From contig PSMW01000011.1 of NCBI GenBank assembly GCA_040290295.1, positions 1 through 64,000 on the forward strand: 64,000 bases of DNA, written 5' to 3'. This stretch comes from CAADGV01 sp040290295. GTDB lineage: Bacteria; Bacteroidota; Ignavibacteria; UBA10030; UBA6906. Each line of letters begins with the position of its first letter. Positions within the stretch are counted from its first letter, which is position 1. The position numbers and the translations under genes were made by a program. This document shows, one piece after another, positions 42,610-50,907 of this stretch. The notes under the pieces are model-generated. The model was not told the DNA's origin, searched no databases, and was given only the letters and a program-made list of their open reading frames with translations.

Positions 42610-43263
42610 ATGGCAGAACACGTTCCTGTTCGCAAGCTCGTTTTGGTGTTCCTGTTTGCGATCGCTTTCGGCTATGTCGAAGCGAGTGTGGTGGTGTACC
42701 TTCGTGCCATCTATTACCCCGACATGTTCGAGTTTCCGCTCAAGATGATTCGTACCGATCATCTTGTTGTCGAACTGGTGCGTGAAGCCGCGACGATCGT
42801 GATGCTCGCTGCGGTCGGGATTCTCGCGGGACGAAAGGGATGGCAGCGCTTCGCCTATTTTCTGATCGCTTTCGGTGTGTGGGATATTTTCTATTACGTT
42901 TGGCTGAAGGCGACACTCGACTGGCCCCCTGCGCTAACGGCGTGGGACGTCCTGTTTCTGATTCCCGTTCCGTGGATCGGTCCCGTCATCTCCGCAACCT
43001 CTGTTGCCGCGTTGATGACGCTGTGCGGCGTCGATCTCGTCATTCGTACGGAGCACGGCACACCCTTCCATCCGACGCTGACAACATGGGTTCTTGCGCT
43101 TCTGGCAACGGCGGCGATTCTGTATTCCTTTGTGCACGACACGGACGCAACGCTCCGCGGCAGCATGCCGAAGCCGTACCGATACGAACTGCTTCTCGTG
43201 GGTTTGGCTCTCTACAATGTGGGCTATCGTACTGCGTGCAAAGAGCATGGCACACACCGATGA
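42610..43263 (+). CDS. six-helix membrane protein of unknown function
   Basis: Encodes 217 residues with about six membrane helices: FLFAIAFGYVEASVVVYLRAIYYP, VREAATIVMLAAVGILAG, FAYFLIAFGVWDIFYYVWLKATL, DVLFLIPVPWIGPVISATSV and two more. The aromatic GVWDIFYYVWLK and IPVPWIGPV segments recur in uncharacterised membrane proteins of bacteria and archaea that I cannot name with certainty. It overlaps the EamA-type gene by four bases. Confidence 0.6.
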   Translation: MAEHVPVRKLVLVFLFAIAFGYVEASVVVYLRAIYYPDMFEFPLKMIRTDHLVVELVREAATIVMLAAVGILAGRKGWQRFAYFLIAFGVWDIFYYVWLKATLDWPPALTAWDVLFLIPVPWIGPVISATSVAALMTLCGVDLVIRTEHGTPFHPTLTTWVLALLATAAILYSFVHDTDATLRGSMPKPYRYELLLVGLALYNVGYRTACKEHGTHR

Positions 43264-44150
43264 CGCCGAACGATCGCACAGGCGAGCGGCGCGCCCAACT
43301 GCTGTTGTTCATGGTCGTCATCATCTGGGCGACGAACTATCCGCTCGCGAAATTCGCGATCGCTCGCATGGAGGTGTTTGTCTTCAACGCATTGCGCTTC
43401 CTTGTTGCAGCATCGGTGCTGGCTGCGATCTGTTCTTGGCAACGTCAATGGACTCCCGTTGCACGCGGCGATTGGCGACGCATCCTGCGCGCCGGCATTG
43501 TCGCCAACGTGTTGTATCAATCGGCGTTCATTGTCGGCCTTGGACTGACGACAGCCGGAAACTCCGCTGTGCTCATGGCAACTTCGCCGCTCTGGACGAT
43601 CGTCCTCCACGCTCGCCTTCATTGAGAAACCATTCCAACGGCAATGGGGTGGGGTATGATGCTGTCGCTTGTTGGCGTTGTCCTGATTATCATCGGCAGC
43701 GGGAGAAACTTGGCATTCGGCGGAAACGAAATAGTGGGTGACGTGGTGTGTCTTGCCGCTGCGTTTCTGTGGGCGTTTAGCACCAATCTCCAAAAACCTC
43801 TCCTGCAACAATACGCTCCGCTTCCGTTGGCGGCGATGATGATCGGCGTGGGTGCGGTCGGGCTCTCGATCCTTGCGTTGCCGGCAGCACTCAGCATGGA
43901 TTGGACTTCGCTTTCTTGGGAATACTGGGCTGCAACGGTACTGTGGGGCGCGCTCTCGATCGGCGTTTCGAACGCTGTGTGGTCGTATGGGGTGCAGCGT
44001 CTTGGTCCGGGAAGAACCGGCAGCTTCAGCAACCTCGTTCCGGTGATCGCGTTGATCAGTTCGTACATTGCTCTTGATGAACACATCTGCCTTATCCAAT
44101 TTCTCGGTTCGGCAATTACCATTGCAGGTGTGTGGATTGCGCGGCGCTAA
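43260..44150 (+). CDS. EamA/DMT-family transporter, frameshifted twice
   Basis: The ten-helix drug/metabolite transporter is spread over three frames. The first EamA repeat (LLLFMVVIIWATNYPLAKFAI...TTAGNSAVLMATSPLWTIV) ends at a CC (43604-43605), where removing one C gives STLAFIEKPFQRQW. The second frame meets a G4 run (43651-43654), where a fifth G restores GGMMLSLVGVVLIIIG and the second repeat (LLAAAFLWAFSTNLQKPLL...). Intact length is about 296 residues, normal for the family. Substrate unknown; such proteins export amino acids or other small metabolites. Confidence 0.75.
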
Positions 44151-45645
44151 GTGCGGATGCACGTTGGCCGCGATCGTTGCACTCACCATCATCTGCGTGT
44201 GGGATGGTGTGGCGCAACGTGCTTCTTCGCCCATGGCCTTCTACGAACATTTCTTCTCCGCTCTTTTGCGAGAAGATCCGGCGCTCGATTCGCTCGTCCA
44301 CCCTGATGATCTTGCATCGGCGCGGAGACTCGGCATCAGCTACGAAGGCGAGCTGCACAAGTATCTGATTGGATACAGCTTCGAACAACTGGCACGGCGC
44401 ACGATTCGCGAAGAGGGCTTGCGATACACCCTTACTGCCGAGTCGCTGGACGCGACGCATACACGATTGAGCGTGGAGGTGCCGTCGCTCGCGCTCAACA
44501 AGTCGTTTCTCTTCGAACGCCACCGACTCATCTCTCCGTTGCGCTTCGCAACGTCGGGGTGGCATCGCATCCGATCCGCCTACTGCGAGATTCGCCTCGC
44601 CGACACAACCTCGATCCATCCTGCTGCCATAGAAGGGTTGGACCGATTCGTCCAACGCATGATTCGTCTCATGGAGCTTTCTTCAGCCGATGAACGGTTA
44701 CTCGCCGAAAAGAAAATCATCTACGTACTCTGTCGTGACGAAGCAGAAGTCGAACGTCTCAGCGGTTTTCGCAGTCGCGGAATGTATCTCATACCGTTCG
44801 ATGCGATCGTGACGACATATCCTTGTCACTACCATGAGATTGTCCATCTGTTGATGAATTTCGCGCTGCGCCGCTTGCCTCTCTATACACATCCGTTCTT
44901 GCAAGAAGGCTCTGCTGTCGCGTTCGGCGGTCGTGGCGGCATCGCTCCCACCACGCTGTGGGAAAGCGGAGCCTTCCTGATAGCTTCTTCGGCGGTTGAC
45001 TATCGGGATTTCTTTAGAGCGGAAAGGTTTCGTGCTGCCGATCCATCGTTCACGTACCCCGTCAGCGGACTGTACGTGAAGTTTCTTATCGAGCGGTATG
45101 GTATGAACCACTTCCTCCGCCTGTACCGTACCTACAGCGGCACCGCCGATCGTGTGCAACGCATGATGCTGCATGATCGTGATCTAGCGCCGCACGAGGC
45201 GTGGCTGGCGTACGTGGATAGTGTTGCGCACTCAAGCTCGATTCGGCTCGATGCACCCTCTCCTCCGAAAGGCATTCTGCTGCAGCACGGCGATGTGGAG
45301 ATTCACGATGCCGGCGTGTGGCTGTTCATCCGCATGAAAAGCGACTTCGGTCTGCGTCCTCGAACGTTGAGGAAGCAGTACGTCAGTTCGCTGTTCCGCG
45401 CCATCAAGCCATCGGCGGAATACAACGGCGTTCGTTTCTTCTTCGTTGCAGATTCACAAGAGATCGTCGTGTACGATTGTTACACCAACACATCGCTTGC
45501 GAGTTACGCTCCAGGATTGCACCTCAAGCCGCAGGCGATCGAACGACGAAGCGGTATGTATGCGTTTTGGATACGAAAAGACCTCTTCCCCGTCTCTGTA
45601 CAAGAGATGGACATTGTCACGACGTTTCCCAAACACCCCCACTGA
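44137..45645 (+). CDS. exported gluzincin-type (peptidase MA-like) metalloprotease
   Basis: The frame contains a zinc motif HYHEIVHLLMNFALRR (HExxH) and the downstream PFLQEGSAVAFGG glutamate, the gluzincin arrangement seen in peptidase MA-family proteins. The N-terminus is short: a TTG at 44137 gives an R/K-containing signal peptide (LAAIVALTIICVWDGVAQ); another TTG lies at 44164. Total about 502 residues. Residues after about 380 form a separate beta-rich domain with no recognised function. The start overlaps the end of the transporter gene. Substrates are unknown. Confidence 0.65.
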   Translation: MRGAKCGCTLAAIVALTIICVWDGVAQRASSPMAFYEHFFSALLREDPALDSLVHPDDLASARRLGISYEGELHKYLIGYSFEQLARRTIREEGLRYTLTAESLDATHTRLSVEVPSLALNKSFLFERHRLISPLRFATSGWHRIRSAYCEIRLADTTSIHPAAIEGLDRFVQRMIRLMELSSADERLLAEKKIIYVLCRDEAEVERLSGFRSRGMYLIPFDAIVTTYPCHYHEIVHLLMNFALRRLPLYTHPFLQEGSAVAFGGRGGIAPTTLWESGAFLIASSAVDYRDFFRAERFRAADPSFTYPVSGLYVKFLIERYGMNHFLRLYRTYSGTADRVQRMMLHDRDLAPHEAWLAYVDSVAHSSSIRLDAPSPPKGILLQHGDVEIHDAGVWLFIRMKSDFGLRPRTLRKQYVSSLFRAIKPSAEYNGVRFFFVADSQEIVVYDCYTNTSLASYAPGLHLKPQAIERRSGMYAFWIRKDLFPVSVQEMDIVTTFPKHPH

Positions 45646-45673
45646 CATCGAAGAGCGATTCAAGGAGCGCACC

Positions 45674-46564
45674 ATGCCCGGCACCGCCCTTGGATTGGTA
45701 CAGCGGCCGGCGATCGTGTTCGCAACGATGGTCGTGCTTCTCTCAACGCGCCTTGAGTATTCAAAAGCGCAAGCCGATAGGGGTTCGATTGCCGCGCTCG
45801 TAGCAAGCGATCGCGCGTTCGCTGCGCTTGCGGAGCAGGAGGGATCGCGACGAGCGTTCCTCGAGTATCTTGCAGACGATGCCGTTGTGTTCCATCCCAA
45901 TCCGGTTCCCGGCAAAACGTTCTGGCGCTCGCAGCGCGAATCCACTGCGCGGCTGACCTGGCACCCGACAGTCGTGGGCACCTCCGCGGCCGGCGACTTC
46001 GGATTTACGTGCGGTCCGTGGACGTACACCCCCGAAGCCCATCTGGATCAGCCGCCGCGCTATGGGCACTACGTGACGGTATGGAAAACGATCCGCGGTG
46101 CGTGGAAGGTTGTTTGCTCTATCGACATTCCGCATGACGTCATCGCGCAGCCCGATGCATTGATCGCACTCCAACCGTTTCACCACCGTGGCGCTCGGAC
46201 GAGCTCGGCAGGAGAACGTCGTCGCCTTCTTGCCGCCGAACGTCACCTTGTGTCGCTTGCAGCTTCCGCCGGCATCGCCGATGCGCTGGAACGATACCTC
46301 GACGATCGCGCAATACTCTATCGTGATGGACATATCCCGCGTCATAAGCAGGACGTTGCATTGAAAGAGCGAGCAGTGGGGAACGAGCGACTATCGCTGC
46401 GAAAAGCATTCATCGCAGTCTCTCGCTCCGCAGACGTAGCGTATTCGTATGGTAGCTATTCAATGACAGAGCGAGCGAACGCATCGGGGTATTTCTTGAG
46501 AGTGTGGAGAAAAGAACAGCATCGGTGCTGGCGTGTCGTGATCGACGTGATGACTTCTCGCTGA
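45674..46564 (+). CDS. exported protein with two NTF2/SnoaL-like domains
   Basis: ATG 45674 follows AAGGAGCGCACC; the product is 296 residues with a signal peptide ending near the SKAQA segment (about residue 34). Two similar domains follow: ASDRAFAALAEQEGSRRAFLEYLADDAVVFHPNPVPGK and, after residue 170, AAERHLVSLAASAGIADALERYLDDRAILYRDGHIP. Each has the helix, 'L.DDA....' strand and later GYFLRVWRK / GHYVTVWKT strand of a DUF4440/SnoaL-like cone fold, so the protein is a tandem duplication. Enzymatic role unknown. Confidence 0.75.
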   Translation: MPGTALGLVQRPAIVFATMVVLLSTRLEYSKAQADRGSIAALVASDRAFAALAEQEGSRRAFLEYLADDAVVFHPNPVPGKTFWRSQRESTARLTWHPTVVGTSAAGDFGFTCGPWTYTPEAHLDQPPRYGHYVTVWKTIRGAWKVVCSIDIPHDVIAQPDALIALQPFHHRGARTSSAGERRRLLAAERHLVSLAASAGIADALERYLDDRAILYRDGHIPRHKQDVALKERAVGNERLSLRKAFIAVSRSADVAYSYGSYSMTERANASGYFLRVWRKEQHRCWRVVIDVMTSR

Positions 46565-46630
46565 CGACGTGAACGGCATGATCTGCGCGCACAGTTGCAG
46601 TCAGTGATCGGATGAACATGCACAGCGTGC

Positions 46631-46660
46631 TTGCACGCCTGCCTGTAGTTTCGTATCTTG
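46631..46660 (+). promoter_or_regulatory. promoter TTG-N20-TATCTTG for tRNA-Val
   Basis: TTG (46631) and TATCTTG (46654) are exactly 20 bases apart. The box ends ten bases before the first tRNA base, which calibrates the transcription start for this promoter class. Confidence 0.65.
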
Positions 46661-46670
46661 CTCGTGCGCT

Positions 46671-46748
46671 GGACGCTTAGCTCAGTTGGTTGAGAGCGTC
46701 GCCCTTACAAGGCGAAGGTCGTAGGTTCGACTCCTACAGCGTCCACCA
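46671..46748 (+). tRNA. tRNA-Val (anticodon TAC)
   Basis: Acceptor GGACGCT pairs with AGCGTCC; the D arm has GCTCAGTTGGTTGAGAGC, the anticodon stem TCGCC/GGCGA encloses CTTACAA with anticodon TAC, and the T arm is CGTAGGTTCGACTCCTACA. The 3' CCA is encoded (46746-46748). Confidence 0.95.
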
Positions 46749-46755
46749 CAACCAC

Positions 46756-46780
46756 AATCCCGACACATGCTGTCGGGATT
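46756..46780 (+). terminator. hairpin after tRNA-Val
   Basis: AATCCCGACA pairs perfectly with TGTCGGGATT around CATGC, eight bases behind the tRNA. The following CGTGTTTG is only weakly T-rich. Confidence 0.6.
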
Positions 46781-46803
46781 CGTGTTTGCTAAGGAGACTT
46801 CGG

Positions 46804-46911
46804 TTGACCACCATTGACTACCACATAAGAGACGACATGGTGAAGTTGTTGCTGAAAAGTGCGGAGACGGGTGAACCGTCCCTTCCTTCTGTGTGTTGTC
46901 CTGCCGTATGA
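46804..46911 (+). CDS. possible small protein upstream of the HAD gene
   Basis: A TTG at 46804, eight bases behind AAGGAG, opens 35 codons (MTTIDYHIRDDMVKLLLKSA...). The stop overlaps the HAD-gene ATG as ATGA. The ribosome site and coupling are suggestive; no family is recognised. Confidence 0.35.
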   Translation: MTTIDYHIRDDMVKLLLKSAETGEPSLPSVCCPAV

Positions 46912-47537
46912 TACGTGCGGTGCTGTTCGATTACGGAAACGTGATCGCTCGATTCGATCACATGGTGTTCTTCGAGCGGATCGCTCGTCGTTCCTCGTTG
47001 CCGCGTGAGGAAGTGAAAGAAGTTGTGCTTCGCCAGCGCGAGGTGTTGTTCGAGTACGAACGAGGACACATCAGTTCTGCGGAGTTCTATCGTTGTGTAG
47101 CGAAGGCGTGCACGCTATCGATGTCGTTGGAGGAGTTCAAGGCGGCGTTTGTGGATATCTTCACCATCATCCCGGAAACCCTTGCGCTGATTCGACGCCT
47201 CACACCGCGCTACCGCCTGGGGATTCTCTCCAACACCAATGAATGGCATTACGAGTCGCACATCCGCACGTTGGAGGAGTTTCCGCTTTTCGATGTTGTG
47301 GCCCTTTCGTTTCGCGTGGGCGCGATGAAACCCGATGAACGCTTCTACCGTCATGCCCTTGCGCAGCTCTCGCTCCCTGCAGCGGCATGCGTGTACGTGG
47401 ATGATGTCGAGGAGTATGTGAACGCTGCAGCGCGATTGGGCTTTATCGCCCTTCAGTACACCTCGCACGCCGAACTGCTTGCATCGCTGGATCGGTTAGG
47501 CGTGCTGCCCACCGCACTGCCGGAATCCCGTGCATGA
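46908..47537 (+). CDS. HAD-superfamily hydrolase
   Basis: Encodes 209 residues. The HAD motifs are AVLFDYGNV (motif I; the second Asp is replaced by Tyr-Gly, as in haloacid-dehalogenase/epoxide-hydrolase-like subfamilies), LGILSNTNEWH (motif II), MKPDERFYRHAL (motif III) and VYVDDVEEYVNAA (motif IV). This is the IA-type HAD pattern. Substrate unknown. It overlaps the following transporter gene by four bases. Confidence 0.85.
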   Translation: MIRAVLFDYGNVIARFDHMVFFERIARRSSLPREEVKEVVLRQREVLFEYERGHISSAEFYRCVAKACTLSMSLEEFKAAFVDIFTIIPETLALIRRLTPRYRLGILSNTNEWHYESHIRTLEEFPLFDVVALSFRVGAMKPDERFYRHALAQLSLPAAACVYVDDVEEYVNAAARLGFIALQYTSHAELLASLDRLGVLPTALPESRA

Positions 47538-48778
47538 ATATTTCACTGGTAACGCTCATCGGCGTGTTTGTTCTTATTGCCGTTCGACGAGTGGGATCGG
47601 TGCGGCTTCAGATGTGGCAGGTGATGCTCGCCGGCGCGGGTGTGGTCCTGCTGACGGGAGAGGTGTCCCTCACAGATGCTCTGCGTGCCATCAACGTGGA
47701 CGTGATGCTGTTTCTCTTCGGAATGTTCGTTGTTGGGCAAGCACTGGAAGAAAGCGGGTATCTGGCGCATTTCTCATATAAATACTTCAAGTGTGCACGT
47801 ACACGTGATGGGTTGCTCTTGATGATTCTGTTCGGCGGTGCGGTGACCTCGGCGCTCCTGATGAACGACACACTTGCCATCATCGGCACGCCGGTGGTGT
47901 TGTTGCTTGCCCGCAAGCACGGCATGTCACCGAAACTGTTTCTGTTTGCTCTCGCTTTCGGCATTACCATCGGTAGCGTCTTGAGTCCGATCGGTAACCC
48001 GCAGAACTTGTTGATCGCGCTTCACGCGAACGTTCCGAATCCGTTCCTAACCTTCCCTCACTATCTTCTTTTTCCCACCGTTGTGAACATCATCATCACA
48101 TTCGTGCTCTTGAAGGTGTTCTACGCCGACGACTTCCATGATGCCGACCTACGCCACTCGCAGGAGCCGATTCGCAGTCACGAGTTAGCGATGCTTGCCC
48201 GCACTGCACTGACCATCGTGATCATGTTAGTGATGGTGAAGATCGTGACTGCTCTCTTTGTCATACCAATCAATCTTCATCTAACCCATATTGCACTAGC
48301 AGGCTGTTTGCCGATTCTTCTCGGGAGCAAACAGCGGTGGCGCATCGTGAAACATCTGGATTGGCACACGTTAATCTTTTTCGCGGCAATGTTCGTTATG
48401 ATGGAAAGTGTGTGGAGAAGTGGATTCTTTCAAGCGCTTCTTCGGGATGTGCGAGTACCGCTCACGTCGATCGAAATGATTTTGGTGGTGAGCATCGTGT
48501 TGAGTCAATGGATTTCGAACGTACCGCTCGTGGCACTGTATCTGCCGATGCTGCAGCTTGCAGGCGTCACGACGTCCGAGCTGATGGCGCTGGCTGCAGG
48601 CAGTACGATCGCGGGGAACATGTTCGTGCTTGGCGCTGCGAGCAACGTCATCATCATCCAGAATGCAGAAAAGAAGGCGCACCAGACGTTAAGCTTCTGG
48701 GAATTCACACGCATCGGTCTTCCGCTGACGCTTCTGAACGCGTTGGTCTATTGGGTGTTTCTCCGCTTCGTATACTAG
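47534..48778 (+). CDS. ArsB/NhaD-superfamily (SLC13-like) ion transporter
   Basis: Encodes 414 residues with about eleven membrane helices in two inverted repeats. MLFLFGMFVVGQALEESGYL, SALLMNDTLAIIGTPVVLLL, IGSVLSPIGNPQNLLIA and SNVPLVALYLPML...GSTIAGNMFVLGAASNVII are the discontinuous-helix signatures of the ArsB/NhaD/CitM superfamily. Members move arsenite, sodium/protons or dicarboxylates, and this one cannot be assigned. The arsenosugar-type genes 7 kb upstream make arsenite worth considering, but the sequence does not prove it. Confidence 0.8.
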   Translation: MNISLVTLIGVFVLIAVRRVGSVRLQMWQVMLAGAGVVLLTGEVSLTDALRAINVDVMLFLFGMFVVGQALEESGYLAHFSYKYFKCARTRDGLLLMILFGGAVTSALLMNDTLAIIGTPVVLLLARKHGMSPKLFLFALAFGITIGSVLSPIGNPQNLLIALHANVPNPFLTFPHYLLFPTVVNIIITFVLLKVFYADDFHDADLRHSQEPIRSHELAMLARTALTIVIMLVMVKIVTALFVIPINLHLTHIALAGCLPILLGSKQRWRIVKHLDWHTLIFFAAMFVMMESVWRSGFFQALLRDVRVPLTSIEMILVVSIVLSQWISNVPLVALYLPMLQLAGVTTSELMALAAGSTIAGNMFVLGAASNVIIIQNAEKKAHQTLSFWEFTRIGLPLTLLNALVYWVFLRFVY

Positions 48779-48868
48779 GTTCACTAGTGGACCGCAATCC
48801 AACATTCTCGCGGTTTCGTATTTCAGGTGTACCAGCCAATCATTCTTCACAATAACAGGAGAACACCT

Positions 48869-49369
48869 ATGCATACATCCATGCGTTTTCTCTCGGGCCT
48901 GGTGGTCGCCACCATGTGCGCCCTGATTCTCACGGTGGGCGCCGCGCCGTTCCTTGTGCAAGTACTGGCGCAAGAGAAAGCGATGCAGAAGGAAAAGAGG
49001 ATGATGAAGGAGAAGTCGCTTTACGAGCGTCTCGGCGGAAAGAAGGCAATCACTGCGGTGGTGGACGAGTTTGTTGTCAACGTCGGCGCAGACACGAAGA
49101 TCAATCACTTCTTCGCGCATACCGATCTCAAGCATCTGAAGAAGATGCTGGTCGATCAAATCTGCGAGGCGACGGGCGGACCTTGCAAGTACAAGGGCAA
49201 GGACATGAAAACGGCCCACAAGGGGATGGGAGTGACGGAGGACGATTTCAACGCGCTCGTCGGCGACTTGGTCAAAGCGCTCGACAAATTCAAGGTGGGT
49301 GAGAAAGAAAAGGGCCAACTGCTTGCAGCACTGGGCGGGATGAAGGACGACATCGTAGAGAAGAAATAG
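48869..49369 (+). CDS. exported group 1 truncated haemoglobin
   Basis: ATG 48869 follows AGGAGAACACCT. The 166-residue protein starts with a signal peptide (MHTSMRFLSGLVVATMCALIL...LAQ, about residue 35) and then a complete TrHbI globin: SLYERLGGKKAITAVVDEFV, HFF at CD1, ICEATGGPCKYKG and the proximal histidine His117 in MKTAHKGMG. At the B10 position, where HbN has a ligand-stabilising Tyr, there is Val69. Sequences of this subfamily commonly show this, so it is not a defect. The globin should work in the periplasm or be membrane-anchored. Confidence 0.88.
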   Translation: MHTSMRFLSGLVVATMCALILTVGAAPFLVQVLAQEKAMQKEKRMMKEKSLYERLGGKKAITAVVDEFVVNVGADTKINHFFAHTDLKHLKKMLVDQICEATGGPCKYKGKDMKTAHKGMGVTEDDFNALVGDLVKALDKFKVGEKEKGQLLAALGGMKDDIVEKK

Positions 49370-49391
49370 AAGCGACCTGCCTGCTGATGCA

Positions 49392-49424
49392 CAAGGGACC
49401 ATCACTGGTCCCTTGTTGCGTTTG
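49392..49424 (+). terminator. intrinsic terminator after the truncated haemoglobin gene
   Basis: CAAGGGACCA pairs perfectly with TGGTCCCTTG around TCAC, followed by TTGCGTTTG. Confidence 0.75.
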
Positions 49425-49589
49425 AGAGGCTGACTTCTCCATACGTCGAACGTACCAGCCGAAACGAGAACCGAGGCCGACCAACTCGCCCTCGGCTGTC
49501 ACGGCTTACGCGCGTCGATCGAGTGTTGTGATAGGCGGGCAGAAGAGGACACTTTGAGCCGCAAATTCCAATACTCTGGCTATCGCAAG

Positions 49590-49610
49590 TTCCAAACCTC
49601 AAGCTCCAAC
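49590..49610. repeat. direct repeat, copy 1 (ttccaaacctcaagctccaa)
   Basis: Nineteen of the first twenty bases recur at 49891-49910 in the same orientation. Confidence 0.7.
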
Positions 49611-49692
49611 ACTGTTAGTCTCAACTTTGCTTCCCTTCTCACATACCCGACGATTTCGCAACGCGCAGATTTGGTTTGCGCGCGTGAACAGT

Positions 49693-49731
49693 GTCATGCT
49701 GAGCGTTGCTTCTCAAACGCGAAGCATCCAT
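49693..49731. repeat. degenerate REP-like element (catgctgagcg...cgaagcatc)
   Basis: Imperfect palindrome with GATGCTTCG-type ends and an internal GAGCG, similar in layout to the paired elements at 49781-49872. Confidence 0.5.
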
Positions 49732-49780
49732 AACCACAGCTCTGCGTCGAACATATGCCGAGGTTGTCTATGAAGGAGGT

Positions 49781-49872
49781 TTCGACTCCGTTCCGCTTCA
49801 CTACGCTCAAGCTGACGTGTGATACTGGTGTTCGTCACCCTGAGCGCAGCGAAGGGGAGTCGAAGGGTGACG
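49781..49872. repeat. inverted pair of about 35-base REP-like elements
   Basis: The element at 49781-49816 is, in reverse complement, a close relative of the one at 49833-49872 (shared GTCA..TGAGCG.AG.GAAG..G..GAGTCGAA). The second copy itself has GTCACCCT / AGGGTGAC ends. Sixteen bases separate them, so the pair can fold into a large hairpin. Confidence 0.75.
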
Positions 49873-49890
49873 GGCGCACGGAGGCGCGAA

Positions 49891-49918
49891 TTCCAAATCT
49901 CAAGCTCCAAGCTCCAAC
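49891..49918. repeat. direct repeat, copy 2, extended by a second gctccaac
   Basis: Matches the copy at 49590 at 19 of 20 positions and then repeats GCTCCAA once more. Confidence 0.7.
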
Positions 49919-50011
49919 AGGTGGAACCCCAATCGCGAGTTTCTTTCGTTATGCTCTTTCGTTACAAACGAGCGTGGATGGATTGTAGAAGCTCAGCGGT
50001 TGCGTGCGTTA

Positions 50012-50137
50012 GGTGCCCTGAGGGTGGCGCCGCTTTGCAAGCGCCAGTGCCGCTGCTGCTTTACTTGCAGCGGCACCGAAGCGACAGCGTAGCCCGTAGG
50101 GCACCGACCCCCGCCGTTGGCGAGGAGAAGGCGGGGG
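50012..50137. repeat. multi-stem palindromic element
   Basis: GGTGCCCT (50012) pairs with AGGGCACC (50098). Inside lie GGCGC/GCGCC and the perfect ten-pair GTGCCGCTGC (50047) with GCAGCGGCAC (50067). Directly after comes CCCCCGCC (50108) with GGCGGGGG (50130). No open frame in this stretch resembles a protein. Confidence 0.7.
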
Positions 50138-50243
50138 GAACGCCCAACTCATCATGCCCAACGTGGTTGTTCGAGAAGAGAATTCAAGTTGGTCCCGCTT
50201 GGCACGGAGTGATCGGCCTGACAAAGGATACGCCCCGCGGGAG

Positions 50244-50273
50244 TTGAGTTCTCTGCCGCAATTGCTTAGCTTG
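50244..50273 (+). promoter_or_regulatory. promoter TTG-N20-TAGCTTG for the RRM gene
   Basis: TTG (50244) and TAGCTTG (50267) are exactly 20 bases apart, 29 bases ahead of the ATG. Confidence 0.65.
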
Positions 50274-50301
50274 AACTCACAAAATGGGAGGAGAGCCATT
50301 C

Positions 50302-50667
50302 ATGCAGATCTATGTTGGAAATTTGCCGGCGGAAGTAACGGACGAGCAACTAAAGGAGATGTTTGCAGCGTATGGAACGGTGCGGGCGGCATCGATCGGG
50401 AAGAACAAGAAGATGGGCGCATCGGAAGGGTATGGCTTCGTGGAGATGCCGGTGAAGGCGGAGGCGCGTGCTGCTATCGAAGCACTGCGTGGCAAGGAAG
50501 TGCAGGGCAAGGTGCTGCGCGTGCGTGCCCTGAAACCCGGCGATGAGTTTCATCAACTTGCACACACACTTCACGCGACCTCTCAAAAAAGTCCGAGAGG
50601 TTTCAGTCCGGCGAAACAGCCGCGCGCGATGGGAGCTATTCGTCGCGGAGGCCAACGCGGGACGTGA
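50302..50667 (+). CDS. RRM-domain RNA-binding protein
   Basis: ATG 50302 follows GGAGGAGAGC; the 121-residue protein has one RNA recognition motif: RNP2 IYVGNL (3-8), RNP1-type SEGYGFVEM (41-49) and EALRGKEVQGKVLRV. The basic tail is rich in Arg, Gly and Pro. Small bacterial RRM proteins of this type bind single-stranded RNA and are often cold-induced. It has its own promoter and follows the gene-free repeat region, so it is probably monocistronic. Confidence 0.88.
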   Translation: MQIYVGNLPAEVTDEQLKEMFAAYGTVRAASIGKNKKMGASEGYGFVEMPVKAEARAAIEALRGKEVQGKVLRVRALKPGDEFHQLAHTLHATSQKSPRGFSPAKQPRAMGAIRRGGQRGT

Positions 50668-50907
50668 AGTGCCTGCCGATGCGGACGACATTGCCGACCA
50701 CTCGTCGTTGCGCGCGGCATCATCGACGGCGCACAGGGAACCCCTCTTACGTTTGTCGCTTCGTCCGAATCGGTGGCGAAGCGTATCTCCATCGTCGAGG
50801 TCGATGGATCAAAGCCTATCTCGTTAGTTCAACAGCACACATGTCTATTCCCTTGTGATTTATGTCCGCTCCTTCTACTCTCATAAAAGTATAACACGTC
50901 TGCTTTT

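Noticed and set aside
50009..50299. Minus-strand open frame of 96 codons
   Set aside because: It only translates the multi-stem palindromic element and the RRM promoter region.
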